The notes under the pieces are model-generated. The model was not told the DNA's origin and ran no database searches. It saw nothing but the letters and a program-made list of their open reading frames with translations. Both the position numbers and the translations under genes were made by a program. DNA of 64,000 bases from an uncultured bacterium (GTDB taxonomy: Bacteria > Vulcanimicrobiota > Xenobia > Xenobiales > Xenobiaceae): the NCBI GenBank assembly GCA_934644775.1, contig CAKUDB010000004.1, positions 67,564 through 131,563 on the forward strand. The letters run 5' to 3'. Positions within the stretch are counted from its first letter, which is position 1. Every line of letters starts with the position of its first letter. Positions 34,087 to 44,100 of the stretch are shown piece by piece.

Positions 34087-36615
34087 TTAGAGTGGAACTT
34101 GCAACAAGTTGTTGTAGTAGGTAAAGATCTTTTTCACTTGGTTGCTATTTTCGTCTAAAAATTCTAACCGATAAGAGCAGACTCCTGAACGGCTCAGCTT
34201 AGGAAGTAGCTTTTGTCTTTGCTCGGGAGTCTGAGCAAAAATGGTATTGCGACAACAATAGTCAGAGCGCACTAAGTGGGAATATTGCAAGCGGTCTATG
34301 ATATAAAGATCTTTCTTTAGACAAGGTTGGCCGCAAGTTTGGCTATTCGTACCCGAACTGAGTAAGTTGGCATATAGGCAGTGCTGGGTATGAAAAGTTG
34401 GCATACGCCTATAAAGGGTGAATACTAAGCGACTTACTGGGTTGGCAGAAGGCGGATAGGTAGAATCTAAGCTTTTAAGTCCGTTTATCAAGGCTAGCAA
34501 CTGAACTTCGTCGAGATCGTCGCTGGGAGTAAAAGTATCTAAGCCCAATCTTAAAAAGGAATCGGCAGTTAGCGAATTGGTAATATTAAAAGAGAAGTCG
34601 CCGTGTAATGAAGGGATCGTCTCTCCTTGTCGTTGTCTATCGAGCATATATTGCAAGCTGCCCAAATTGCGTAACAACAAACCTTCTGGAGCCCATTCTA
34701 AAAGTGTCGACCAGGAAAAGTGATCATTCTGCTTTTTAATACGGGGAGCAGCCAAATATAAGCAAACGTCGGGGCGCGAGCGCACAGCCTTAACCATGAG
34801 GTTAAGTTTCTCTGGCTTAAAAGCTTCCAACTCTATGGAGTCGCAGCCTAGTTCCAGGGCCGCTTCCGTCTGCTCCAAAGTGCGACATAAAACTGTCAGG
34901 CTAGAGCGCATAGGTATATGGGGTCGCTCTTGGGGACTAGGCAATACAAATTTAGCTGTCGGCGTTGAGACAGTTTCTTTTGACTCTAAAGCTGCCTCTA
35001 TCTGGGCAACTAAGGCTCTGCGCATAGGCTTAAGCTCAGATAGAGGCAAAAAGAGCTGGCTAGCTAAATTTTGGGTTTCGATATTGGCAATATGGAAGGG
35101 GGTATTGGCTAATTCTGAAAATTTCTCGGCTAGAGAAGTGGCAGTTAAGCCGCTCTTTTGAGCTGCCCTTAAGGTCGCTTGGCTGCTGACAGTAAATTCT
35201 TGAGCTAGCCATTTAGTGGTGGCCCTTATTGTTAGTGGTTGGCCTAACGAGCCGTATACACTTAAATGTAAACCGATACGCCCTGGTCTAGCCGTAAGTA
35301 GCGCTTGATTTATTCGCTTAGTGGTCTGGGGAGAGCTGGTGACATAAACTAAGTCGCCGATATTTATTTTGCTAAAATTGGGGCCGTTTTTGCCAAAACC
35401 GAGGATGGCTAAGCCTTTTTTTACTAAACAAGAGTAGATCGGGCCACCTTGCACCTCTTCTGAGCGGTTATTCTCGTCTATTGGGGATAAGAATAATACT
35501 CCCAGGCCATTTTGGGGAATAATGGGGTAAGCGGTGAAACTTGGACTATTTTTATCTGGGAGGGTTAGTTTGACTTTTATTCCCTGAATATTTTTTTCTA
35601 TAACTGTACCTAAAAGTTGGCCTCTGTGTTTGGGATAGCCTTTTTGAATAAAGGTTTGATGGTTGACTGAACTTAAGAAACCGGGAGTGAAGCCGCGAGA
35701 AAAGGTTACTTGTAGATCGCTAAGATTGCGGCGCAATTCTAAAACTTGGCTATGGTTGGGACAAACCTGGCCTCCCTGTTGGTTAAAATGGGCCTCTACC
35801 CATTGGCGCATAGTTTTGACGGCCATATAGACATAGCCGACGCCTTTAAGTCGCCCTTCGATCTTTAGGGAGCTGACGTTGGCCCTAATCAGTTCATCGA
35901 TCTTATTGAAACCAGCTAAATCACAAGGGCTGAGCAAATGGGATGGTGGGGAAAGTTTTACTTGTCCGCTGCTAAAATCGAGCTTCTCGCCTTGAGGTAT
36001 AGCCGCCCAGCGGAAAGGTAAGCGGCAAGGTTGAGCACATTGGCCTCGGTTGGCTGAGCGACCGCCCCAAGCTAAACTGGCCAGGCACTGGCCACTAAAA
36101 GAGACACACAGGGCCCCCAAGGCGAATACTTCCAATTCACAGTCGGCTTCTTTCTTTACTTCAGCAATTTCAGCAGTATTTAGCTCTCGGGCTAAAACTA
36201 CCCTTTGGAAGCCTAAAGCTTTGGCCAACCTAGCCGCACAGCCGTCACTTAAGGTCATTTGGGTGCTGGCATGGAGGGGTATTTGAGGAGTTAAGTGGGC
36301 TGCTAGACGGGCTAGGCCCAGATCTTGGATAATTAGAGCATCTACTTGGCACTGGGCTATTTGGGACAAAAGCTCTTTAAGTTTGGGTAATTCGCTTTCA
36401 AAAACGAGCGTATTTAAAGTTATATAAGCCTTGACTCCAGAAGCATGGATCTCTCTGACGATCTCTTTTAATTTATCCAGCGTAAAGTTTTGAGCTCTGG
36501 CTCTGGCATTAAAGCCTTCGGCTAGTCCAAAATAAACGGCGTCGGCTCCAGCTTGCAAAGCCGCTTGCAAGACTTGATAATCTCCTACTGGAGCTAAAAC
36601 TTCTGGTTTTGACAT
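34087..36615 (-). CDS. Peptidase U32-family protein (RlhA-like, with C-terminal DUF3656-type part)
   Basis: An 842-residue U32-family protein. The N-terminal barrel begins KPEVLAPVGDYQVLQAALQA, has AGADAVYFGL, and the cysteine-rich signature LGALCVSFSGQCLAS followed by GGRSANRGQCAQPCR, which is diagnostic. The length, central region and C-terminal part containing further Cys residues fit the long RlhA subgroup, whose E. coli member hydroxylates a cytidine in 23S rRNA using prephenate-derived chemistry. The protease name is historical. The Cys residues probably hold an Fe-S cluster. It is followed upstream by a phosphopantetheinyl transferase gene 16 bases away, so they may be co-transcribed. 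Confidence 0.85.
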   Translation of the reverse strand: MSKPEVLAPVGDYQVLQAALQAGADAVYFGLAEGFNARARAQNFTLDKLKEIVREIHASGVKAYITLNTLVFESELPKLKELLSQIAQCQVDALIIQDLGLARLAAHLTPQIPLHASTQMTLSDGCAARLAKALGFQRVVLARELNTAEIAEVKKEADCELEVFALGALCVSFSGQCLASLAWGGRSANRGQCAQPCRLPFRWAAIPQGEKLDFSSGQVKLSPPSHLLSPCDLAGFNKIDELIRANVSSLKIEGRLKGVGYVYMAVKTMRQWVEAHFNQQGGQVCPNHSQVLELRRNLSDLQVTFSRGFTPGFLSSVNHQTFIQKGYPKHRGQLLGTVIEKNIQGIKVKLTLPDKNSPSFTAYPIIPQNGLGVLFLSPIDENNRSEEVQGGPIYSCLVKKGLAILGFGKNGPNFSKINIGDLVYVTSSPQTTKRINQALLTARPGRIGLHLSVYGSLGQPLTIRATTKWLAQEFTVSSQATLRAAQKSGLTATSLAEKFSELANTPFHIANIETQNLASQLFLPLSELKPMRRALVAQIEAALESKETVSTPTAKFVLPSPQERPHIPMRSSLTVLCRTLEQTEAALELGCDSIELEAFKPEKLNLMVKAVRSRPDVCLYLAAPRIKKQNDHFSWSTLLEWAPEGLLLRNLGSLQYMLDRQRQGETIPSLHGDFSFNITNSLTADSFLRLGLDTFTPSDDLDEVQLLALINGLKSLDSTYPPSANPVSRLVFTLYRRMPTFHTQHCLYANLLSSGTNSQTCGQPCLKKDLYIIDRLQYSHLVRSDYCCRNTIFAQTPEQRQKLLPKLSRSGVCSYRLEFLDENSNQVKKIFTYYNNLLQVPL

Positions 36616-36631
36616 AAAAATTTAATCCTAA

Positions 36632-37396
36632 TTAGTGGCAAAAAGTAAAAGTAGTCGGGTGGTTGGTCCAGTTTATCAAGTTGATATTTACCGAATCGGG
36701 TAGAAAATTTAAGGCTAAAGATAGGTACATATCTTTAAAGACTTCAGTAGTTCGCAAATATAAACACTGCGGCAGGGGCAGAGGTTGAGCCGTTAAATTT
36801 TGGGGTAGCTTGGAGAGCACTTCGAAAGAGCTAAGTGAAGTAGACATTCCTGTGCCCCAAAGCTTTAAACAAGCTTCTTTGCGAGTCCAAAGTTTAGTAA
36901 AAAAACTATTTTGTTGGATATAGTCTGGACATAAGTACAAACTTTGCCATTCTTTGGGACTAAAAAAGCGTTTGGCTAAAGCTAAAGCAGAACGTTGGGC
37001 AACTGTTTCTAAATCTAGCCCTACCTCCAGAGGCTCTTTTGTAGGATCGTCCTTATCAACTATGGCTAGAGCTGCCCAATCTCCAGAATGGCTTAAGTTA
37101 AAGGCCAAAGGAAGAGGGCCTTTGAGCTTGGGTTTGCCGAAGGGCCCCTTGTCAAAAGCTAAACTGGCGGCAGTTTTTAGTAATATACTATCTTGCCAGT
37201 AGGCTTTAGGTTGTAGTTGTCGAGCTAAAAGTAGCCTCAACCCTATATGGGCGGCAGCAAAACGGTTGCCTAGATGGGGTAAAGAAAATCTATCCCGGCG
37301 CTCCCGCTCTCCGGGGCTCAAAAGAAAAGGCCCCATTTCCCTGAAAAAATCGGGGAAATGGGCTAGGTTAAAACAAAAAATGTTTACTTTAGGCAA
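36632..37396 (-). CDS. 4'-phosphopantetheinyl transferase (Sfp type)
   Basis: A 254-residue Sfp/AcpT-type enzyme. Diagnostic motifs are FNLSHSGDWAALAI in the middle, VGLDLE with the metal-binding Asp/Glu, and the FTKLWTRKEACLKLWGTG block. It attaches phosphopantetheine from CoA to acyl carrier proteins. The start is TTG 37396, nine bases after the fabI stop, with GGAATG at the fabI end as a possible ribosome site. Placement directly behind fabI fits a role in fatty-acid synthesis. Confidence 0.9.
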   Translation of the reverse strand: MPKVNIFCFNLAHFPDFFREMGPFLLSPGERERRDRFSLPHLGNRFAAAHIGLRLLLARQLQPKAYWQDSILLKTAASLAFDKGPFGKPKLKGPLPLAFNLSHSGDWAALAIVDKDDPTKEPLEVGLDLETVAQRSALALAKRFFSPKEWQSLYLCPDYIQQNSFFTKLWTRKEACLKLWGTGMSTSLSSFEVLSKLPQNLTAQPLPLPQCLYLRTTEVFKDMYLSLALNFLPDSVNINLINWTNHPTTFTFCH

Positions 37397-37405
37397 AGAT
37401 ATTGT

Positions 37406-38167
37406 TTACATTCCGATAATATTGTAGCCGCAATCTACGTGCAGTACTTCGCCAGTTATAGCTGAAGAAGCTTGGGAGAGTAAGAATACGGCGCTTTGTC
37501 CAACTTCGGCAGCGCTGACGCAGCGTTTAAGGGGGGCTCGCTCGCTGGTAACGTGGAGCATCTCAGTAAAGCCGTGGATACCTCTAGCAGAAAGCGTTTT
37601 GATAGCGCCGGCGGAAATGGCATTCACTCTAATATTCTGAGGGCCTAAATCGGCGGCCAAATAGCGTACGGAAGATTCTAAAGCCGATTTAGCTACTCCC
37701 ATGACATTGTAGTTTTTAACTACTTTTTCTGCGCCGAAATAACTTAAAGAGACGACACTGCCCCCTTGGGCCATTAAAGGAGCGGCTCTTTTGGATAAAG
37801 CTACTAGAGAATAGACGCTAGTTTCCATGGCTGTCAAGAAGCCGCTGCGGGAAGTATCCACAAAGCGGCCCATAAGATCTTCACCTTTAGCAAAAGCTAC
37901 CGAATGGACTAAAAAGTCTAACTGGCCCCATTGGGATTCGATCTCTCGAAAGAGGGCGTCTAAACTGGTTTCATCGTTGACGTCGCAAGGCAAAATATAA
38001 CTAGCTTGCAAACTTTCGGCTAAAGGACGCATACGTTTTTCGATAGCGCCGTTGAGGTAAGTAAAGCCCAACTCGGCTCCCTGCTCTTTGGCCTTTTCGG
38101 CAATTCCCCAAGCAATAGAGTTGGCATTAGCTAAACCGACGATTAAACCGCGTTTTCCTTGCAGCAT
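37406..38167 (-). CDS. fabI: Enoyl-[acyl-carrier-protein] reductase, FabI
   Basis: A 253-residue SDR-family enzyme. The N-terminal LIVGLANANSIAWGIA is the divergent NAD-binding motif of FabI. The catalytic pattern Y-x6-K is in KNYNVMGVAKSALE, and the last residues read DCGYNIIGM as in FabI. It performs the last reduction in each fatty-acid elongation cycle. An AAAGGAGC ribosome site precedes ATG 38167. It heads a minus-strand run with the phosphopantetheinyl transferase and the U32 gene. Confidence 0.97.
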   Translation of the reverse strand: MLQGKRGLIVGLANANSIAWGIAEKAKEQGAELGFTYLNGAIEKRMRPLAESLQASYILPCDVNDETSLDALFREIESQWGQLDFLVHSVAFAKGEDLMGRFVDTSRSGFLTAMETSVYSLVALSKRAAPLMAQGGSVVSLSYFGAEKVVKNYNVMGVAKSALESSVRYLAADLGPQNIRVNAISAGAIKTLSARGIHGFTEMLHVTSERAPLKRCVSAAEVGQSAVFLLSQASSAITGEVLHVDCGYNIIGM

Positions 38168-38255
38168 TTTTTAGCTCCTTTACAAAAAAATAAATGTGGC
38201 TTGCCCTTCAATTTTGGGCGGCCCTCTCCTCTAGAAAATATGGGCTAAAAGATAT

Positions 38256-38305
38256 GCTAACTAAAAAAGAGCCCCTCCCTAAGGAGGCGCTCCCTTTTAG
38301 TTAGC
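38256..38305 (-). terminator. Long hairpin terminator after small-protein gene A
   Basis: The outer arms GCTAACTAAAA (38256-38266) and TTTTAGTTAGC (38295-38305) enclose GAGC/GCTC and CCTCC/GGAGG stems. The minus-strand tail is T-rich. The core resembles the hairpin at 38749. Confidence 0.8.
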
Positions 38306-38320
38306 TAGGCTGATCAAAAA

Positions 38321-38584
38321 CTAGCTGCGAATGTATTCATCCCATTTGCCAAACATCTTGTCCTGAGTTTTAGCACGGTTGACGGTAACGTCCTGCTGGA
38401 TCTCGAAGATCTTGGTCTGGGTGTCCTGGAGGATCTTCCAGCGGTTCATCTGGCTCTTCTGGGCATCAGCTGCAATAGCAGTGTAAATGCTCTGAGCATT
38501 CTGTTTGTCATTGGCTTTCATCTGAAGCATGCTAGCAACCGTAGATTCTGTCATACCACCAAGAAGACTACCGACTAAATTCAT
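38321..38584 (-). CDS. Small helical protein A (tandem paralog pair)
   Basis: An 87-residue protein with no signal peptide, no cysteine and no proline. Residues about 20-87 look like two amphipathic helices (NAQSIYTAIAADAQKSQMNR, then WKILQDTQTKIFEIQQDVTV). I do not recognise the family. The last 65 residues are 85% identical (55 of 65) to protein B at 38808. ATG 38584 is chosen because ACGGAGGT precedes it; the frame runs further upstream with no ribosome site. Each copy has its own GGAGG and its own strong terminator, suggesting high, independent expression. Role unknown: a self-assembling or secreted structural subunit is one idea. Confidence 0.75.
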   Translation of the reverse strand: MNLVGSLLGGMTESTVASMLQMKANDKQNAQSIYTAIAADAQKSQMNRWKILQDTQTKIFEIQQDVTVNRAKTQDKMFGKWDEYIRS

Positions 38585-38748
38585 AATATCTACCTCCGTA
38601 ATCGGAAAAGTTTTTTTCTTGCCCATAGTATCACTCTAGTTAAATAAAAAGTAAAGGGCTGTTATAGAAAAATTCAAAAAATTTCAAAAAAAGCTCAATG
38701 AGGCTGACAGGCATTGGTAATACCCTCTTCCTATTGGGCAAAATAGGC

Positions 38749-38786
38749 AAAAAGGGAGCGTCTCCTTAAGGAGGCGCTCCCTTTTT
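38749..38786 (-). terminator. Intrinsic terminator after small-protein gene B
   Basis: AAAAAGGGAGCG pairs with CGCTCCCTTTTT, with an inner CTCCTTAAGGAG palindrome. It is near-perfect and follows gene B on the minus strand. Confidence 0.85.
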
Positions 38787-38807
38787 ATTAGCTAGGCAAG
38801 TTGAGAA

Positions 38808-39044
38808 CTAGCCGCAGATATACTCATCCCATTTGCTAAACATTTTATCCTGGGTTTGGGCACGGTTGACAGTGACGTCTTGCTGGATTTCGAAGATCTT
38901 GGTTTGGGTATCCTGGAGGATCTGCCAGCGATTCATCTGGCTCTTCTGAGCGTCGGCTTGCATAGAAGTGTAGATGCTCTGAGCATTTTGGTAATCGTTA
39001 GCGGTCATTTGAGCGAGGCTAGCGGCCATAGTGAGAGTTCCCAT
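38808..39044 (-). CDS. Small helical protein B (tandem paralog pair)
   Basis: A 78-residue protein, the paralog of the gene at 38321. The shared core ADAQKSQMNRW, ILQDTQTKIFEIQQDVTVNR and TQDKMF.KWDEYI is strongly conserved, while the first residues differ (MGTLTMAASLAQM here). It has one Cys in the penultimate position. It is predicted all-helical with no signal peptide. ATG 39044 has ACGGAGGT upstream, nearly identical to the site before gene A. Conservation of protein, ribosome site and terminator suggests a recent unit duplication. Function unknown. Confidence 0.75.
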   Translation of the reverse strand: MGTLTMAASLAQMTANDYQNAQSIYTSMQADAQKSQMNRWQILQDTQTKIFEIQQDVTVNRAQTQDKMFSKWDEYICG

Positions 39045-39254
39045 AATAATTACCTCCGTAAGGCTAGAATTTGTTTTTTTTCTTGCTCATATTATCTGAC
39101 CACTTTTGTTCCAGGTAAATGGGTTTTATTTTAAGTATCATGAACTGATATTAAAAAGAGCATAAAAGAGGGTAGATAAATATGCGGAGGCTAAATGGCA
39201 ATTAAATAAACGATAAAGAGATTAAGAGATTGGCCTTTTGTGAGCTTCAGGCGG

Positions 39255-40673
39255 CTACTCAAAAGGAGTGCTGCCTATTTCAAAACAAGCTATCTCTCCT
39301 TGGGAGCCGCCTAAGTATAGGTATTTATCGTCGATAGTTAGTGGGCAAGAGGGGACAAAGGGCAGAGGATACTCTTTTTTTAACTGGCCCGATTCACTAT
39401 CGATAACTAGAAGGGTTTGTTTTTCGGTAGCCGCCAACACATTACCGTTCCAATACAAAGCTGGAGTAGAGAAGCGTAGGGGGCTTTGATAACGCCAGAG
39501 TAGCTGTCCACTTAAAGAAGATAAGGATATTATGTCATTATCATTGATAAAAAAGCAGCGAGGCTTATGTAAGTCGAAACTGGGCTCGTTGATTAAGAGG
39601 CCTTGGGAATTGGTTTGCTCGCCTCTACCTTTAGTTTGGCCATAACGCCAAATCAATTTCGGCTTAAAATATTGACTACTTTCAGAGTCGGCACCCAAAG
39701 CGTAACAAAAGATTGGGCCTTCAGAGGCGGTAGCATAGAGAAAATTTCTAATTATGCGCAACGGCTGGCGAAAATTTCCTTTTCCTGAGTCTATTGTTTG
39801 GCTTATTGAAGAAGTTGGATCATTTAAGTCGATACTCCACAATTGGCCATTAGAACTGACAGCATAAAGGTATTCCGATTTTTTCTTGGTGAAAACTTGA
39901 ATAGCCGGGGCGCTGATAAAGGGTTTGTCGCCGATTCGGTAACAGTCCAAGAGAGACCAATTTATAGAAGTACCGTCGGCGGTAAATTGAGTGATGATCC
40001 CATCTCCAGAAAGGCAAACGATATCATTCTCCCCCCGGCAAGGGGCACTGTAAGAGAGACGCGGCAGAGTCTTGAACTTTAAACGCAATAGCTGATTATG
40101 AAAATGTCTTTCTTCCACTTTCTCTTTAGCTTTGGCTATAGCTTGGGCTGCTGTAAGACGCTCGGAATAATTGGAGAGTGATTCGTTAGATCTTTTTTTG
40201 CTTTCTTGGATAAGTCGGTCGTAAGGGAAAGGTAAGATCCAGTGTTTGGTCTCTCCGCTAATCGTATCTAAACAATTTATAGAACAATCTTTAGCTACTG
40301 CTACTAAAGTATTGTCCAGATATAGTGGGGGGGAGCTTACGGGAGCGGTGATAGACTTATCCCATAGGGAAATACCGCTGACCATATCGTAGGAGGCTAT
40401 TCGTCTAGCGAATAAAGAGCCGACGTTAAGTAGGCGATTGTTGACGGCTAACCAGGCTATAGGCGCTTTAAAGTCTGCTTTCCACAGAGGGGTATCTCCC
40501 AAATAGAAGCGAGCGTAAGGAATATTTTGCTTATACTCTTCGGTTGCTAAAGGGGGAAGAGAAGGCTTGTCTACTTCGGAAAGATTTTTGGCCTTACTAG
40601 AGGAGGTTTGGAATGAGCAAACCACCAGGACGGCAAGAGAGAAAGCAATAGAGGAAAAGCTAAGTCTGGACAT
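39255..40673 (-). CDS. Secreted PQQ-like beta-propeller repeat protein
   Basis: A 472-residue protein with an N-terminal hydrophobic signal (FSSIAFSLAVLVVCSFQ). The mature part has repeated blades containing Trp and a D..SG..W pattern (SYDMVSGISLWDKSI, NCLDTISGETKHW, SLSSLSGQLLWRYQSP, VIDSESGQLKKEYPL), as in PQQ-like / BamB-like propellers. It does not carry clear enzyme-specific residues. LVVC could be a weak lipobox. ATG 40673 is used; TTG 40700 is in frame. It is divergent from bamA, with 451 bases between, so a BamB-like partner role is conceivable but unproved. Confidence 0.75.
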   Translation of the reverse strand: MSRLSFSSIAFSLAVLVVCSFQTSSSKAKNLSEVDKPSLPPLATEEYKQNIPYARFYLGDTPLWKADFKAPIAWLAVNNRLLNVGSLFARRIASYDMVSGISLWDKSITAPVSSPPLYLDNTLVAVAKDCSINCLDTISGETKHWILPFPYDRLIQESKKRSNESLSNYSERLTAAQAIAKAKEKVEERHFHNQLLRLKFKTLPRLSYSAPCRGENDIVCLSGDGIITQFTADGTSINWSLLDCYRIGDKPFISAPAIQVFTKKKSEYLYAVSSNGQLWSIDLNDPTSSISQTIDSGKGNFRQPLRIIRNFLYATASEGPIFCYALGADSESSQYFKPKLIWRYGQTKGRGEQTNSQGLLINEPSFDLHKPRCFFINDNDIISLSSLSGQLLWRYQSPLRFSTPALYWNGNVLAATEKQTLLVIDSESGQLKKEYPLPFVPSCPLTIDDKYLYLGGSQGEIACFEIGSTPFE

Positions 40674-41124
40674 AATCTTGCCGCTACCTTTCTTCCCCAA
40701 GCGAGTACGTTCCTGGCCAGCAACTATTTCTACTATGAAGGATAGGCCCAGAGGGTAGCGAAAAAGGGCGGGATTTTGTAGAAAATTTTGTTAGGCTTTC
40801 AGTTGTCAGTTAAGGTAGCAAAACTCGTTACTACGTATGATTTCGTCTTAAAGCTCTGCTTAGTTCCGAAGTATTTTCGGATCTAACACTGAATGTAGAC
40901 CATATGTGGGAAAATAGGCCATTAGTCCCGAAAAAAAATACGGATAGTAAAGGCTGAAACGAGCTTTAGGCGGCCCCCATTATTGGTGAGAATATAAGGG
41001 GCAAGCTGGAGAGCTATAAAATTTTTATAAAAAGAGAGCTGGCTGAGGAGGCTTTCGGTTTTTTTACCGTAAAACTCACGGCTTCGGCAGCAGTCGTATT
41101 TCGCTTTTTGTTTGGAGGAATTAG
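40674..41124. other. Divergent intergenic region between the propeller gene and bamA
   Basis: 451 bases with no convincing gene. It must hold promoters for both directions. I see no well-spaced -35/-10 pair. Small inverted repeats occur (TCCGAA/TTCGGA near 40875; CGGT/ACCG near 41060). A strong GGAGG precedes bamA. A long untranslated leader for bamA is possible. Confidence 0.4.
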
Positions 41125-44100
41125 ATGAGGAACGCACTCGGACATGTCTTGTCAGCAGCAGTGCTTGTAGGCAGCTTCGGGACTTCTCTTCCCGCATTTG
41201 CGGAAAGTTTGCCCGACAGTACAACAGGAAGTCCGGCCGATCCCATACCGGCTGTTGTCAAGACGGGAGTCGATTTTAACTACGATTATTCTGTCGGCGG
41301 CAAGGCTCGTGTTTTAGCTGCTCAGGGCCAGTCTGAAAAATGCGAATACGTACAGCCGCGTATTCTTAAGTTGGTCGCTTCCGACGGAATGGCCGAGTCC
41401 GAAGCTGCTGGCGAGGTCGTCTCCGTTTCTGAAGCAGAAGCTCAAAATAAGGCGGCTGCTGTGTCTGCTACTTCCGAAAGTTTAAGCCGCTCGGTTGAAG
41501 CTCAAGCTCATTCCAAAAATGGGGGTAAATCCAAGTTGGAAAGAGCTAAGGCTAAGTTGGCTCAGAGTCGAGCGGCCAGGAAGTCGGCCTCTTCTAAGTC
41601 TCAAGTAAAAACTTTAGCCAGCCAGCCTGCCGCCCAACACCAGAGCGTCGCTTCTGCTGAGCCCAAAGTCCAAACTCAAGGCGAGGCTATCGAAGAAGCC
41701 CAGGCTAAAACTGAAAATAGCGGAGCTGCCCTTAGTAACGAAGCTCAGCCCCAAGAAGCTGCCGATCAATCTCCCAAGCATAGCGAAGTGGTGACCGCTC
41801 AAGCTTCTGTTGACACCCCATCTGCCGAAGCTAAAGAGGCTGAATCTGCTGGCACACCCACCGAAAAAGGCTCGGTCGACGAAGTTAAAAAAGACCAAGA
41901 AACTGTAAAAAGTGCGGAGCCAACTGCCGCCGAAGGGACTTCGACCGAAAATAAAGGGGCCGCTCCCTTGTCTCCCATTTTTAGTGGTACTGTCGAAGCT
42001 ATCACCGATAGCTCTTTGCGTATTGCTGGGGTCAGCAGTAGTGGCGAGCCTTTAAGTTTAGACTTTATTGTTGACAATAATAGTCAGATGGCTGAAGGTA
42101 TTAAGATCGGCGACAGCTTATCGGTCTTTTACGAAGTCTCAGAGAATGGCGGCTTCAGAGTTACTTCAGCTAGATACTTTTCTGGCGAAGCTCCCAAGAA
42201 TATCTTCCCTGGAGATATACCCTCGGAATTAGTTGGCGACAAGAGTGCCATCTCAGATGAGAGCAACAATGGCGGATTAGAAGACGCCGATGTGCCTAAG
42301 GTCGTTAGCATTGAAGTCGAAGGCAATAAGACGGTCTCTTCTGAAGAAGTTTTGCAAATAATTTCTACTCGTATTGGCGATCCTTTGCTAGAGCCGCGTA
42401 TTCGCCGCGATATGCAGGCTATATATGATAGCGGTTATTATACCGATGTGCGTTTAGATACTCGCTATACTTCTGACGGAGTTCGGGTCATCTTCCGCGT
42501 TTTGGAAAACCCCGTCGTCGAAGAGATCATTTTAGAGGGCAACAACGTAGCTTCTACTGAGAAGTTGCGCTCTCTTATGCAGTTAGAGACGGGTAAGGTT
42601 CTCAATACTCGAGTTTTACAAAACGACTTACAGTCTATCAATAAATATTACAACGAAGACTTAGGCTACACTATTAGCCCTTCTCACGTTACTAAGCTCG
42701 ATTTTAATGGTGGGAAGCTAACTTTAACTTTGGCTGACGGTATCATTGTTAAAGAAGTAAAAGTTGAAGGGGTGACGGTCTTCCCTCACGATCAGATCGC
42801 TTCTATGATCACTCTCAAGCCGGGCGATCTTTTTAATCGCAATACTTTGCGTACCGATACGGAAAAGATTTCCGCCCTCTATGATGAGAAGCAGTATATT
42901 TTAGATACGATTAAGCCTTCGGTCGACGTTGAGACTGGCGTCGTTACCGTCAATGTGGTTGAAGCCGTACTTCAGGAGATTAAGCTGGCCTGGACTGGAA
43001 CTAGCGCTAGTAAACACCGTACCAAAGACGAAACGGTATTGCGCAACATCCGTACTAAGCCCGGCGAGGTAATGCGTCGCGATCGTATCCAAAAAGATCT
43101 CGAGCGCTTGAACAACTTAGGTTTATTTAAAAAGGTGGAACCTGAAGTTGAGCCGGGTGCCGCTCCTGGTCAAGCCATCTTGGTTCTCAATATCGAAGAG
43201 CAGAAGACCGGTTTAGCTACTGTCGGTGTAGGTTACGCTGGCGGTGGCTCCGGCGCTGTACGTCCGGGCATTACCGGCGCTATCTCTTATTCAGAGCGCA
43301 ACTTATTTGGTGAAGGCAAACAGGTTTCGGTTAACTTGCAGCGCGGCGCTCAGATTGGCGCTTACAGTATCTCTTACTACGATCCGGCTATCAACTCGGC
43401 TCAAGATTCTATCGGCGTATCCGCTTATTATAACAGCGTAGACGATCTGGAACAGCAAGTTACTGGTGCCGACTACGGTACTTATGCCTATTACGATCAG
43501 GAAGTTTATGGCGCTACCGTAACCTATGGCCATCCTTTCTCTGACGATTTCCGCGGTTTCGTAACTTTGCGTCATGAAACGATCAATCTGACTATGTCTG
43601 GCAAGTCTTTATATGTACCTATCGGTTTGGGCAAAGGTGATTTGAATGCTGTCGGTTTATCGACCCTTTACGATACTCGTGACGACGTCTTTAGCCCCCA
43701 CAAGGGAAGTTATGCCAATGTAGCCTTAACTTTTGCCGGCTTTGGTGGAGATTACAATTACAATAAACTAACCTTAGAAGGTCGCCACTACGTACCTTTG
43801 ACTAAGCGCTCCACTTTAGCTTTGCGAGGTATGTACGGTACGGTTGGTAACGGAGCTCCCGCTTCTGAATACTTCTATGCTGGCGGTACTGATACTTTGC
43901 GCGGCTATCAGGACAACTCTATGTTCGGTAATAGGGTTATATTGCTTAATGCCGAGTATCGTTTCCCCATTGGTAATATTAAGATGCTCAGCGGTGCCGT
44001 TTTTGTAGATGCCGGTAATGCTTGGATCTCTGGCTACAAGTCTAATGAGCTTTATACTGACGCCGGTATCGGCTTGCGCATTGTCTTCCCCAACTTGGGC

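Noticed and set aside
38321..39044. Small protein pair as type III needle or WXG100 proteins
   Set aside because: No WXG motif and no needle-type Pro turn are present, so neither family is supported.
40922..41224. Minus-strand 100-codon frame overlapping the bamA start
   Set aside because: It is antisense to the bamA signal peptide and leader, has no ribosome site and no recognisable product.
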